Position numbers and translations under genes: made by a program. A stretch of 31,465 nt of DNA from an uncultured Opitutales bacterium (GTDB lineage: Bacteria > Verrucomicrobiota > Verrucomicrobiia > Opitutales > Intestinicryptomonadaceae), in NCBI GenBank assembly GCA_900545715.1, contig URAJ01000026.1:1-31465 (forward strand). The letters run 5' to 3'. The stretch's first letter is position 1. Every line of letters begins with the position of its first letter. Below the pieces are notes generated by a model that worked only from the letters and a program-made list of their open reading frames with translations, searched no databases and had not been told where the DNA came from. Of the stretch, positions 15,180 through 23,766 are shown in pieces.

Positions 15180-16493
15180 ATGGAAAAGACCAATACAAAT
15201 ATCCGCAAGGTAAGCATAAAGGCCTCCGACCTGCGCGGAATTTTGGAGTATGTGCCGATATACCGCGACCAGACTTTTGTGATAGCCATAGACGGCGCGA
15301 TAATCGCTGGCCCGAACTTTGCAAATGTCGTGACCGACATAGCTGTGTTGAGGAGTCTGGGGATAAACGTGGTGCTCGTGCACGGCATAGGCAGGCAGCT
15401 TGTGGAGGGAGCGCGCGAGCGCGGAATAAAAATTAGCGACGTCCACGGCGAAAATCCGGTGGACGACGCAACCCTTTCGCTTTCGCGCAAAATAGCCGGC
15501 TTTGTGGCGCAGGCGATTGCGGATACTTTTTCGACGAGGGATCTGCGCTGCGTTTTGGCAAATGTTGTCAGGGCAACGGAGGTCGGCATAATATCCGGGG
15601 TTAATTACCTCAACGCAGGCAAGACGGAAAAAATAGATTTCAAGGCGCTGTCGGATCTGCTTTCGCTTGGAATGGTGCCGGTTCTGACGCCGATAGCGGT
15701 AAACAGAAGGGGCAGGATATTTAGGATAAATTCCGATTCCCTCGCTTCGGAAGTTGCCGAGGGGCTGCGCGCCACAAAATTGATATACCTTACGTCGTCG
15801 GCGAGCATACTTGTGGACAATCCCAATCCGAAGGCTTTTCCGGTAGAGGAGCTGAGGGGGCTTATTGAAAATTCTCCGGAGCTTTTGAAGCCCGAGCTGC
15901 TCTCAAAATGCCGCAACGCCTTGAAGGCGCTCGACAGCACTCACACGCGGCGCGCGCACATACTTGACGGCGACGAGTTTGCCTGCCTGCTTACGGAGCT
16001 TTTTGAAAAGGTAGGCTGCGGAACTATGATATACGCCGACGAATATCAAAAAATCCGCCGCGCGACACCTGACGACGCGAGCGCAATTTACCATTTATCG
16101 ATGGTGTCGGCGCGCACGCAGAATCTCGTTTACAGGTCGTTTGAGGAAATAAAGGAGCGCATAGGCAGCTATTTTGTCTATGAGCTTGATTCCAGCATTA
16201 TAGGGATAGTGAGCCTGCTTGATATAGGCGAGGGGGCCGCTGAATTGGCGAGTCTGCATGTCCAGCCGTTTTACCAGGGGCATAACGTTGGGACGCTCAT
16301 GGCGGAATTTGTAGAGCGCGAGGCTCGGAAGGCGGGATTTAAGCGTTTATTTTGTTTAAGCACAAAGAGTGCGCCGTTCTTTACCGATGTATGCGGATTT
16401 GAGGAAGTCTCTGCGGAGCGTCTTCCCAAAGAAAGATACGAAAAATATGTGGAAAGCGCGCGCAAATCGAAAGTTTTTTTGAAGTATTTATAG
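15180..16493 (+). CDS. argA: Amino-acid N-acetyltransferase (N-acetylglutamate synthase)
   Basis: A 437-aa two-domain enzyme that transfers acetyl from acetyl-CoA to glutamate, the first step of arginine synthesis. Residues 1-285 are an amino-acid-kinase-fold domain (FVIAIDGAIIAG, VVLVHGIGRQLVEGARERGI, GMVPVLTPIAVNRRG) that in this family lacks kinase use and binds arginine for feedback. Residues 292-437 are a GNAT acetyltransferase domain (IRRATPDDASAIYHLS, AELASLHVQPFYQGHNVGTLMAEFVE, CLSTKSAPFFTDVCGFEEV). This fused layout is the classical ArgA and not the separate ArgB kinase. There is no strong ribosome site. No other arg genes are adjacent. Confidence 0.94.
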   Translation: MEKTNTNIRKVSIKASDLRGILEYVPIYRDQTFVIAIDGAIIAGPNFANVVTDIAVLRSLGINVVLVHGIGRQLVEGARERGIKISDVHGENPVDDATLSLSRKIAGFVAQAIADTFSTRDLRCVLANVVRATEVGIISGVNYLNAGKTEKIDFKALSDLLSLGMVPVLTPIAVNRRGRIFRINSDSLASEVAEGLRATKLIYLTSSASILVDNPNPKAFPVEELRGLIENSPELLKPELLSKCRNALKALDSTHTRRAHILDGDEFACLLTELFEKVGCGTMIYADEYQKIRRATPDDASAIYHLSMVSARTQNLVYRSFEEIKERIGSYFVYELDSSIIGIVSLLDIGEGAAELASLHVQPFYQGHNVGTLMAEFVEREARKAGFKRLFCLSTKSAPFFTDVCGFEEVSAERLPKERYEKYVESARKSKVFLKYL

Positions 16494-16739
16494 TTTTTTT
16501 TGCGAACGGCATTTTTTTGAATATATGCCACTTTGATCTTTATGAGATTGACCGGGAAATTTGGATAATTTCAAAAATCCTAAAAAATTTTCGCGCTTTA
16601 TTCGTCGGGATATTTTTTTTGAATTATGTGCCATGCGGGGTTGTCAGGGCGTTAAATAGATTCTAAGCTTTTGTATTTTTTATTGAAAAATTTGGTTTTT
16701 AGACTGGTATTTTTTTATAGCAAACGTTTGAGATTTGAG

Positions 16740-16769
16740 TTGACACATTTAGACGCATATAGATATAAA
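16740..16769 (+). promoter_or_regulatory. Near-consensus promoter of the PEP-CTERM gene
   Basis: A perfect TTGACA (16740-16745) and TATAAA (16764-16769) are separated by 18 nt, predicting a start near 16776 and a leader of about 15 nt. The 297-bp gap before this gene otherwise holds no gene. It contains two related AT-rich segments about 100 bp apart (16511-16530 and 16612-16633). Confidence 0.6.
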
Positions 16770-16790
16770 ATAGAAAATTACTTTAAGAAA

Positions 16791-18275
16791 ATGTTAAATA
16801 AGATCATAAAAAAATTTATCATTGGCTTTTCAATTATTCCAATGGTTCTTGGAGCATCTGATTACCAGTTTAATGCGCTTGAAAATGTTTCGTGGGACAG
16901 CGAGTCTGCGTGGACCCCAAACGGCGTGCCTGGCGCGGCGGACGATGCTATATTTTCCAACCACTTAACGTCTACTACAAAAGAGATTACCATATCAAAT
17001 TTTAAAGAGGTAAATGACATTTCTTTTGACGGATTGTATATTGGGGCAAGGCTGTTTATAAATACCGTACAAGAAGGTTCTATAATAAACGGCAACGTCT
17101 ATGTCGGAGATACATACCTTTATAATAACGATGCTTGGAGATGCGTTGGCATAAGAGGGCGAAATTTCCCGCTCACTATAAAAGGGGCGATAATATTTAA
17201 TGCTACCGGAGCCAGCAAAAATATAAATGGAACCGATTATACAAGCCGTCCGATAATAAATATTGGAGGCGATTGGAGCTCGACAGTTGCATCTTCAATA
17301 GAGATAGGAGAAAATGCTGCCATAGATTCAAAGACTGGGTTAAAAGCCGCGATAATCCTTGATACGTCCGTTTCTAAGGTTTATCAAAATCTTTATTTTG
17401 GTCTTGCTACGGATCAGGAGAAGGGGATTGTAATACACAATGTTGCCCAGCTAAATTATGCGGCGGGGCAGGCAAAGACTCGTTTAACGCTTGGAAAGCT
17501 CGGCGGTGGGTATCTTGGGGATCAAAATATTTCCATAGGCGGCATAAACGGATATGGAACCCTTGCGACAAGCATCATAAACGGAAGTACGGCTGAGGGG
17601 GATCCCATATACGCGAAGACAAACTTGACGTTAACAAACGCTGCGGGCGTAAACACTTACTATGAAGGTAATCTATACCGCGAGAACTCCAAATATAATG
17701 ATTCTATTACCATCACAATGGACGGCGACGGAAAACAGACGATGAATATTACCAGTTCAAGTGCTAATTTTATATCCTCTGTGACAGTAAAAAAAGGCGA
17801 TTTTGTATTTTACTCTCCGATAAATTCAGGCTCTTTGCGCATGGAAGGCGGTAGTTTTAGCGCGATAAACGGAGGCGTTACTTTCAATTCTGCTTCGTGG
17901 GCGGGTGGAAAATTTGTATTTGCTTCCGAACCTATCCAAGATGGCACTGCCGACAAGATTACAGTAAACGGGAAATTTGTAAAAGAAGGCGGCGAAAAAA
18001 TAGTAATGGATTTTTCCGGGCTTGACGCTGAAAGTGTTTTGGGCGCGACGTACGACTTGATATCTGCCGGATCGTTTGAAGATGCGGAAGGCAACTCGCT
18101 TACGGATTCCGATGCCGACGACTATTTTAGCGCAATAATAAATAATGCTCTTGCGGACTTCTCTTGGAGCGACAACACTCTGCAAGTGACATTCGTGCAG
18201 GTTCCCGAGCCCGCCGCCCTCTCATTGATATTTGGGGCTTTGGCTGTTGGATATGCGCTCCGCAGGCGCAAATAG
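16791..18275 (+). CDS. PEP-CTERM-sorted secreted beta-rich protein
   Basis: A 494-aa protein with a signal peptide (MLNKIIKKFIIGFSIIPMVLGAS, cleaved near residue 22). A long Gly/Ser/Thr/Asn-rich, beta-repetitive body follows, resembling passenger domains of autotransporter-like surface proteins, with WDSESAWTPNGVPGAADDAIF near its start. A C-terminal PEP-CTERM tripartite signal lies at about residues 471-494: VPEP, a hydrophobic helix (AALSLIFGALAVGYAL), then RRRK. PEP-CTERM proteins are handled by exosortase and usually end up in the exopolysaccharide or cell-surface layer. No exosortase gene is in the window. The longer in-frame start at 16671 would precede the promoter. The body is AT-richer than neighbouring housekeeping genes, as is common for such surface proteins. 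Confidence 0.9.
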   Translation: MLNKIIKKFIIGFSIIPMVLGASDYQFNALENVSWDSESAWTPNGVPGAADDAIFSNHLTSTTKEITISNFKEVNDISFDGLYIGARLFINTVQEGSIINGNVYVGDTYLYNNDAWRCVGIRGRNFPLTIKGAIIFNATGASKNINGTDYTSRPIINIGGDWSSTVASSIEIGENAAIDSKTGLKAAIILDTSVSKVYQNLYFGLATDQEKGIVIHNVAQLNYAAGQAKTRLTLGKLGGGYLGDQNISIGGINGYGTLATSIINGSTAEGDPIYAKTNLTLTNAAGVNTYYEGNLYRENSKYNDSITITMDGDGKQTMNITSSSANFISSVTVKKGDFVFYSPINSGSLRMEGGSFSAINGGVTFNSASWAGGKFVFASEPIQDGTADKITVNGKFVKEGGEKIVMDFSGLDAESVLGATYDLISAGSFEDAEGNSLTDSDADDYFSAIINNALADFSWSDNTLQVTFVQVPEPAALSLIFGALAVGYALRRRK

Positions 18276-18290
18276 AAGAAACTTTTGTGC

Positions 18291-18322
18291 AAAAACCCGA
18301 ACCAAATGGTTCGGGTTTTTTT
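18291..18322. terminator. Bidirectional terminator between convergent PEP-CTERM and pilT genes
   Basis: AAAAACCCGAACC (18291-18303) pairs perfectly with GGTTCGGGTTTTT (18308-18320) around a 4-nt loop. A T-run follows on the plus strand and a shorter T-run on the minus strand. Confidence 0.92.
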
Positions 18323-18375
18323 GTGTTTTAATGCGCTGCGCGCGTGCGCAAATAATCTAGGCGGCAATGCGTGCG

Positions 18376-19485
18376 TTAATATATGTCTTCAAGCTCGGAT
18401 TTATCCACGTTGGGGCTCGCGCGCAGTTTGTCGAGCAGGTCGTTTCTGAGTGCGGATTTTGAGACAGCCTCCGCCGCCGATACTGTGCCGCTGTCAACGA
18501 GGGATAACAGAGAGTCTTCCATAGTGCACATGCCTTCGCGCCTTCCCATTTGCATTATGCTGTAAATTTGTGGGACTTTTTGCTCTCGTATTAGATTTCG
18601 GACTGCCGAGTTTGCGACAAGCACTTCAAACGCCGCAATTAGCCCGCCGCTCTTTCTTGCAAGAAGCGTCTGGGTCAATACGCCTATTAGGTTTTCGGAA
18701 ATCATCATTCTTACTTGCGCCTGCTCGGCAGGCTCAAATTGCCCTATGAGCCTGTCGATTGTCGATACTGCCGTGCGTGTATGCAAGGAGGCAATCACAA
18801 GGTGGCCAGTCTCTGCCAATTCTATTGCTGTTCTCGTCGTTTCAATATCGCGCATTTCGCCGAGGACAACTACATCGGGATTTTCGCGCAGGCTTGAGCG
18901 CAACGCCGAATAAAAATCGGGGGTATGCACGCCGACTTCGCGCTGCGTCACAAGGGATTTGCGGCTTCGGATTATGTGCTCAATGGGGTCTTCGATAGTC
19001 AGTACATGGGCGTTGCGCGTATTGTTTATAATGTCTAATAGAGCCGCAATCGTAGTGCTTTTGCCGGAACCGTTCGCGCCTGTGACTAAGAATAGGCCGC
19101 TCTTGCGCCTGCAAACGCTCGTCACTGAAAACGGAAGGCCTATTTCGCTTGCAGTCATTCTATTTGGGGGAATTATTCGCAGGGCTACGCCTGTGCCGTT
19201 TTGGCTTCTGTATATGTTCGCCCTAAGCCTCATTCCCGATATGCAGGAGAACGCGCAGTCAACGTCTTCTCCCGCCCGGTATCTCTCCTCCATAATTTTC
19301 TTTTCAACCGGAGTTAAGTTGTCGAAAATTTGTCCTATTGCGGTTTCAACATCAACTATGCCGCATTCAGTGGTTTCAATTAGTGCGTTGTCGATTCTTA
19401 TTCTCGGGCGCATGGAAGCGCACAGGTGTATGTCGGTGGCGTTTTTTTTGTATGCAATTTCTATTATTGTGTCGAGTTCGTTCAT
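18376..19485 (-). CDS. pilT: PilT-type twitching/retraction ATPase
   Basis: A 369-aa hexameric secretion ATPase that powers type IV pilus retraction. The N-terminal PAS-like domain (residues 1-110) contains KKNATDIHLCASMRPRIRI. The core has Walker A GANGSGKST (136-144), the Asp box IEDPIEH (164-170), Walker B VVVLGEMRD (205-213) and the His box ETGHLVIASLHTRTA (225-239). Ala replaces the more usual Pro or Ser at the second Walker A position, which is unlikely to matter. The AIRNLIRE-like PilT motif reads AVRNLIREQKVPQIYSIMQMG near residues 308-328. The start codon overlaps the stop of rsmD as ATGA, so the two are translationally coupled. No other pil genes lie in the window, so PilU-like paralogue status cannot be excluded. 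Confidence 0.93.
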   Translation of the reverse strand: MNELDTIIEIAYKKNATDIHLCASMRPRIRIDNALIETTECGIVDVETAIGQIFDNLTPVEKKIMEERYRAGEDVDCAFSCISGMRLRANIYRSQNGTGVALRIIPPNRMTASEIGLPFSVTSVCRRKSGLFLVTGANGSGKSTTIAALLDIINNTRNAHVLTIEDPIEHIIRSRKSLVTQREVGVHTPDFYSALRSSLRENPDVVVLGEMRDIETTRTAIELAETGHLVIASLHTRTAVSTIDRLIGQFEPAEQAQVRMMISENLIGVLTQTLLARKSGGLIAAFEVLVANSAVRNLIREQKVPQIYSIMQMGRREGMCTMEDSLLSLVDSGTVSAAEAVSKSALRNDLLDKLRASPNVDKSELEDIY

Positions 19486-20081
19486 ATTTTCTTTATTCTA
19501 AATATTATTTGAGACGGTTTGCCGATGGAGGATTTCCCGAGGCGCTTTATGATTTCAAATTCGCAGCCGGCGGGGGGAGTTGCGGTACTAAGGTCGAATT
19601 CGGCGGGCGCTTCAAGCGCAAAAATCGTGCCGCCGCCATTTAATCGCCCGAATATTCCCAAAATTTTCGACAATGTATCGGGGGTTAAGAGCATCGAGTA
19701 GGGCGGGTCGGCAAATATTATGTCGAAGTGTTTTTCTTCAGGCGGTACGGAGATTTTTAGGCAGTCGCACGGCAGTATTTTTGCTGAAAAACCGCCGCCC
19801 GCAGAGGTGACCGCCTTTTTTACGCGCTCCAAATTTGTGCGCAACGCACCGAGAGCGTTCCTGTCGTTTTCAAAAAAAAGGACGCTTGCGGCGCCGCGGC
19901 TTGCAGCCTCCAATCCGTAAGAACCTGTTCCCGCAAACATATCTATGACCGACGCCCCTTCAACTATACCGCCCAACGACGAGAAAATCGCCTGCCTTGC
20001 GGCGTCTGTCGCGGGCCGTGTGGATTTCCCGCGGGGGGAGTCCAGCAATATTCCTCTTGCAAAGCCCGATGTGATTCTCAT
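19482..20081 (-). CDS. rsmD: 16S rRNA (guanine966-N2)-methyltransferase RsmD
   Basis: A 199-aa class I S-adenosylmethionine-dependent methyltransferase that modifies G966 of 16S rRNA in the 30S subunit. It begins with the family N-terminus MRITSGFARG. The nucleotide-binding motif is DMFAGTGSYGLEAASRGA (residues 47-64), ENDR at 71-74 follows, and the catalytic motif DIIFADPPY is at 120-128. The usual RsmD length is about 180-200 aa. It overlaps pilT by 4 nt (ATGA). Its start is only 10 nt from the divergent lpxR-like start, so the promoters of the two genes must overlap or lie inside coding sequence. Confidence 0.94.
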   Translation of the reverse strand: MRITSGFARGILLDSPRGKSTRPATDAARQAIFSSLGGIVEGASVIDMFAGTGSYGLEAASRGAASVLFFENDRNALGALRTNLERVKKAVTSAGGGFSAKILPCDCLKISVPPEEKHFDIIFADPPYSMLLTPDTLSKILGIFGRLNGGGTIFALEAPAEFDLSTATPPAGCEFEIIKRLGKSSIGKPSQIIFRIKKI

Positions 20082-20085
20082 ATTT
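20057..20085 (+). promoter_or_regulatory. Possible promoter of the LpxR-like gene, inside rsmD
   Basis: TTGCAA (20057-20062), 17 nt and ATATTT (20080-20085) would place the transcription start at or next to the ATG at 20092. It lies within the 5' coding part of rsmD. Confidence 0.3.
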
Positions 20086-20086
20086 G

Positions 20087-20116
20087 CGAGTATGAGACCC
20101 GCTTTTATTTTGTCAA
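20087..20116 (-). promoter_or_regulatory. Possible rsmD-pilT promoter, inside the LpxR-like gene
   Basis: On the minus strand a perfect TTGACA (20116-20111) is followed after 17-18 nt by ATACTC/TACTCG (about 20093-20087). Transcription would start at about the first base of rsmD. The -35 is consensus and the -10 is weak. Confidence 0.3.
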
Positions 20117-21114
20117 ATATTCTGGCGTGCGTATTGCCTGTGTTTGCCTATTCTTTAAACGCCTCGCAAGCCGTGCGCAAGGCGGATTGCGCATCTGATT
20201 GGCATGCGCTTTCATTTACCGTCGAAAATGATTTTCGCTTTTCCGACAGGTACTATACAAACGGTCTAAAACTTTCCTACACTCAGAGCGGAAGCGACTT
20301 TTGGACAAGCCGCCTTCAATTTGCGCTGCTTAATCTTTTTGCGCCGGACGGCGCGCAGGCGTACGAAAGCGTGTCAATCGGGCAGGCAATGTATGTGCCG
20401 AGCGACATAAGCACCCCCAATCCGCCCGAGACAGACAGGCCCTACGCGGGCTGGCTGTATGCGAGCTTCGGCGCCCATGTGGCCACGCGCGACACGCTCA
20501 ATTCTTTTACGGTAAACCTCGGGGTCGTCGGCCCAATATCGCTGGCAGAAGACACGCAAAAGCTCTACCACAGTGTAATCGACGCTGACTGGCCGATGGG
20601 TTGGCATACCCAGATAAAAAACGAGCCCGGCATAGTGTTGTCGTACAGGCATTCGCAGAGGCTTGTCCGCGAAAGAATAGGGGCTTTGGATTTCGACGCA
20701 ATAGGCTCCGCCGCGGCGGACTTGGGAAATGTATTGACCCAGGGCGAAGTCAGGGCGTTCATGCGCTTCGGCAAAAATCTTCCGTATAATTTTGAGCCTA
20801 ACAGAATCGACTATTCTTCGGGAAACGATGTCGCGTGGCTGCCGGAGGGCGGAGTTCCCGACTGGCATTTTTACGGTTTTGCGGGCGGCGCGGCGCGGTT
20901 TGTAGGCTACGACATCACTCTTGACGGGAATACTTTTGCGCACAGCAGAAGCGTCACCCCAAAGTGGCTTGTCGGCGAATTTATAGCCGGCTTGTCCGCG
21001 CGCTACGAGTCCGTGCAGCTCGACTTGTCGTACACTTTAAGAACGGCTGAATTTAACGGGCAGGGGCATCCGGTACATATGTTTTGGTCGGCTACGCTAA
21101 AATACGTATTTTAG
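20092..21114 (+). CDS. LpxR-like lipid A 3'-O-deacylase (DUF2219 family)
   Basis: A 340-aa predicted outer-membrane beta-barrel. A signal peptide occupies residues 1-24 (RPAFILSNILACVLPVFAYS). The family signature follows: FTVENDFRFSDRYYTNGLKLSYT (Asn46-Asp47 match the active-site N-D of Salmonella LpxR), TDRPYAGWLYASF at 114-126, LGVVGPISLAEDTQ, and a PMGWHTQIKNEPG segment at 168-180 whose His172 matches the catalytic His. It ends in an aromatic residue (YVF), as outer-membrane barrels do. LpxR removes the 3'-acyloxyacyl chain of lipid A, altering how the envelope is sensed by hosts. The frame opens at 19945, but the signal peptide fixes the start at 20092. It stands alone, with a terminator 60 nt downstream. 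Confidence 0.88.
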   Translation: MRPAFILSNILACVLPVFAYSLNASQAVRKADCASDWHALSFTVENDFRFSDRYYTNGLKLSYTQSGSDFWTSRLQFALLNLFAPDGAQAYESVSIGQAMYVPSDISTPNPPETDRPYAGWLYASFGAHVATRDTLNSFTVNLGVVGPISLAEDTQKLYHSVIDADWPMGWHTQIKNEPGIVLSYRHSQRLVRERIGALDFDAIGSAAADLGNVLTQGEVRAFMRFGKNLPYNFEPNRIDYSSGNDVAWLPEGGVPDWHFYGFAGGAARFVGYDITLDGNTFAHSRSVTPKWLVGEFIAGLSARYESVQLDLSYTLRTAEFNGQGHPVHMFWSATLKYVF

Positions 21115-21173
21115 CGTTTATGCCTGTATTGTGGCGTGGGATATTTTTATAATATCGGGCGTATTGAAGGCTC

Positions 21174-21219
21174 AAAAAAAACGCCGCTTAGTCGTTTAAG
21201 CGGCGCTTTTGTTTTTTTC
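21174..21219. terminator. Bidirectional terminator between convergent LpxR-like and lipoprotein genes
   Basis: CGCCGCTTA (21182-21190) pairs with TAAGCGGCG (21197-21205) around GTCGTT. It is preceded by eight A residues and followed by CTTTTGTTTTTTT, so it serves both strands. Confidence 0.93.
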
Positions 21220-21227
21220 GGATAAAA

Positions 21228-23744
21228 CTATTCGTAGATAAGAGTCGCTGTTATTTTTGCGGGAGCTGAGGCCTTGAATCTTATCCAGTATCCTTTCAAG
21301 TCATCCCCGAATTTCTTCGTAAAAGGCTCGCCTTTTTTAAGGGAGATTTTTGCGTAGTCAACCCAGAGCCCCGTTCCGTCTATATCGACTTGTATTCCGA
21401 GCTCTACATCTGAATCCGAGACGGCTTTTAGCGTTTTCTTATCGTATCCCGTCAAAATGTACGGATCCGAAAGCTCGCCCTTTTTCACCGATGTTTCGTA
21501 CCACGGGCTTCCGACGCCGACTGGCTTGCCGAGCTTCCAGAGGTCGTCTATAACGCCCGCCCAGAGGGAGAGCTTGCCGTCCTCAGAAGTGATAATATGC
21601 GGATTTTTGAGCGCCGCAGCCCCTTCGGAGACTCCGCTAAAAATCATCAGCCCGCGGTATGAACAGAAGTCGAAGATTTTTAGGTTGTGGGTGGCAATCG
21701 GACGAATTTTTGCAAAGCCCTGTGCGTTTACGGCAGGCAGTTCATAAAAAGTGCCGGCGCAGTTTAAAAGGTCGCGCTCGGTGGCGACTTCGCGGGCAAG
21801 TCTTGGAGTGCCGAATACGGTTTTGCCGTCGTATTTAGGGTTGCGGGGGAGCCTGTACCGTTTGCCTTCCTCTATTACGAGTACGGAGTCTTTGTCGTAA
21901 GTTATGCCTTTGGGCTCGAATGCAGTCTTTTTAAGTAGGTTAGAGTCTATTTCTCCGTCTTTAACGAGCTTCATTTGCCAATTAAGCGAATACGTTCCGA
22001 GCTCGGAGACTTTTGTGCCGTCGCTATTGTATGCGTAGGCTCCAAGCTTTCCGCTTTCTTTGTCGAGTGCCCTGAGCAGGGCCGCAGAGCCCTTCATGGG
22101 GGAATCGGCGCGCATTATTCCGTCAAAAATATTCGATATTTTGTCGGAGCGTACGTCCGGGTTTGTCAGGTGGAAGTGTGCGGTCATTTCTTTTGCGTCC
22201 GAAAGCGGGCGGACCTTTATCCATTCGGCAGGCGGCAATAGTATAAATTTTGAGCTGTTTGCCGGGATTTCAATAGTGTCGAATTTTCTAAAATCCCCTT
22301 TGCCGTCCGATTTCAACAGCTCGACTTTTAGCGGCGTCGGAGACTTATGGTCGAGTACCAATAGCCTGTTTTTAAATCCGCCTGCGAGCATAGGGTCGGA
22401 GAGTGTCCCGGCCTTGACGTCCTCGCGCAGAAATACGCTGCCCCTTCCAATATCCGGGCCGAGCGCGTCGATTTCCGATTCCTTTACGAACCAGAGGTTG
22501 GAGTTCGAATTTATTGGAGAGATATTCTCGCCTTTTAAATTGCGCTTGTTCAAAAATTCCTTTTGGGCGGAGTCGTCGCAGCCAAAGACTATTGCGTCCT
22601 GCCATTTGCAGAAGTCGCCAATGACCTTCAAATAGGAGGAGCGCATGCGGATTCCTGACGTATCCGCGTTTGAGAAGGTCGGCGGGAATTTCCAGAATGC
22701 CCCGTGCATAGTCATAAGATAGTCTTTTCCCCCGATTTCCCTTATGCGGGGCCATTCCGTATTCCAGCCGTGGGAGCCGTCGTAGGAGTGGCTTGTCTTG
22801 GGGAGCCTGTACGACGACCATCTTCCGCCGTCGTTTAGCATTAATATTACGGATTTGGGATCCCACCCGAGCGCCCAAATGGGCGTTTCGTAAGGATCAG
22901 GCGAGCCGTAAATGCCGCCGGGGCCTGTTATCTCGGTAAATTGGCAAATGCGCAGGGGGGTCCAATCCCCGTCTCCGGGCTTCCATTCCGCGAGGGCGCC
23001 GGATTTTAGAGTCGGGTCCTTTTCGACATTTTTATGATGGACGCCGTTGTTTGAATAAAACGCCTTTCCGAAGCCGGAATAAAAACCCTTGCCGTGGTAT
23101 CCGTGAAGTTTCGACTTTTTCGGCTGTGGGACTACTTTTCCGTTTTTATCGGTTTTTTGGGGGTGGTCTTTTAAGTTGCCGTCGCGTATGATTTCCGTGA
23201 CGTTGAGGGAATTTACATCGACTTCATACAGGCCCTCTTCCATTGTGGCAAAATATATTTTGCCTTTTGGGTCTGTGATTGAGCGCGCGTTGCCGGTCAG
23301 CCTGCCCGGCATGGCGCTCCTCGGAATGGCGCGGACATTGCCCTTTGAGTCTATCGCGTAGCAGCCGATAAAAAGCTGGTTGGATTCTTTGTGAATCATT
23401 CGGTTGGCATGTGTGCCGCCGAGGCTCTCGGAGCGTATTTTTCTGTCGAGATTGGGGGATATCTCGTAAAGTTTGTCTGAGGATTTGTACACGCAGTGCG
23501 GCCCGTATGTGACGGCCCAGAGCCTTCCCGCCCACGGCACAACAGCGCCTGTTCCGCATTCGCCTTCGTTGTTCCACCATGCGAGGTGGGGATAGATTCC
23601 GGATATGCAGAGCTTATCGGATTTTATCGGAGGAGTCTCGCGTTGCGGAGCAGAGTCGGGTTGGGATTCAACTTTTCCGGCGCACGCCGAAAGCAGGGCG
23701 GACGCGATGATTGCGAGCGGTTTTGTTAATTGCGGTTTTTTCAT
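21228..23744 (-). CDS. Large lipoprotein with an internally duplicated module, function unknown
   Basis: An 838-aa protein. The N-terminal signal ends in the lipobox LSAC with Cys21, so it should be a lipid-anchored periplasmic or surface protein. Residues 45-290 are rich in Trp/Gly/Tyr and beta-strand segments (GTGAVVPWAGRLWAVTYGPH, HANRMIHKESNQLFIGCYAI), reminiscent of a beta-propeller. Residues about 294-526 and 616-838 are two copies of one module. Compare SYRLPKTSHSYDG with RYRLPRNPKYDG, MHGAFWKFP with CAGTFYELP, VIGDFCKWQDAIVFG with IFDFCSYRGLMIFSG, and VKAGTLSDPMLAGGF with VKKGELSDPYILTGY. Each copy ends in a beta-sandwich-like segment. Related uncharacterised proteins exist in Bacteroidota, from memory and not a search. 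It follows the SET gene after 22 nt and is probably the last gene of the operon. Confidence 0.85.
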   Translation of the reverse strand: MKKPQLTKPLAIIASALLSACAGKVESQPDSAPQRETPPIKSDKLCISGIYPHLAWWNNEGECGTGAVVPWAGRLWAVTYGPHCVYKSSDKLYEISPNLDRKIRSESLGGTHANRMIHKESNQLFIGCYAIDSKGNVRAIPRSAMPGRLTGNARSITDPKGKIYFATMEEGLYEVDVNSLNVTEIIRDGNLKDHPQKTDKNGKVVPQPKKSKLHGYHGKGFYSGFGKAFYSNNGVHHKNVEKDPTLKSGALAEWKPGDGDWTPLRICQFTEITGPGGIYGSPDPYETPIWALGWDPKSVILMLNDGGRWSSYRLPKTSHSYDGSHGWNTEWPRIREIGGKDYLMTMHGAFWKFPPTFSNADTSGIRMRSSYLKVIGDFCKWQDAIVFGCDDSAQKEFLNKRNLKGENISPINSNSNLWFVKESEIDALGPDIGRGSVFLREDVKAGTLSDPMLAGGFKNRLLVLDHKSPTPLKVELLKSDGKGDFRKFDTIEIPANSSKFILLPPAEWIKVRPLSDAKEMTAHFHLTNPDVRSDKISNIFDGIMRADSPMKGSAALLRALDKESGKLGAYAYNSDGTKVSELGTYSLNWQMKLVKDGEIDSNLLKKTAFEPKGITYDKDSVLVIEEGKRYRLPRNPKYDGKTVFGTPRLAREVATERDLLNCAGTFYELPAVNAQGFAKIRPIATHNLKIFDFCSYRGLMIFSGVSEGAAALKNPHIITSEDGKLSLWAGVIDDLWKLGKPVGVGSPWYETSVKKGELSDPYILTGYDKKTLKAVSDSDVELGIQVDIDGTGLWVDYAKISLKKGEPFTKKFGDDLKGYWIRFKASAPAKITATLIYE

Positions 23745-23766
23745 AGTTTATTGTAGTTTTGTATTA

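Noticed and set aside
14507..15589. 360-aa minus-strand frame antisense to efp and argA
   Set aside because: It covers two clear conserved genes on the other strand and shows no domain of its own.
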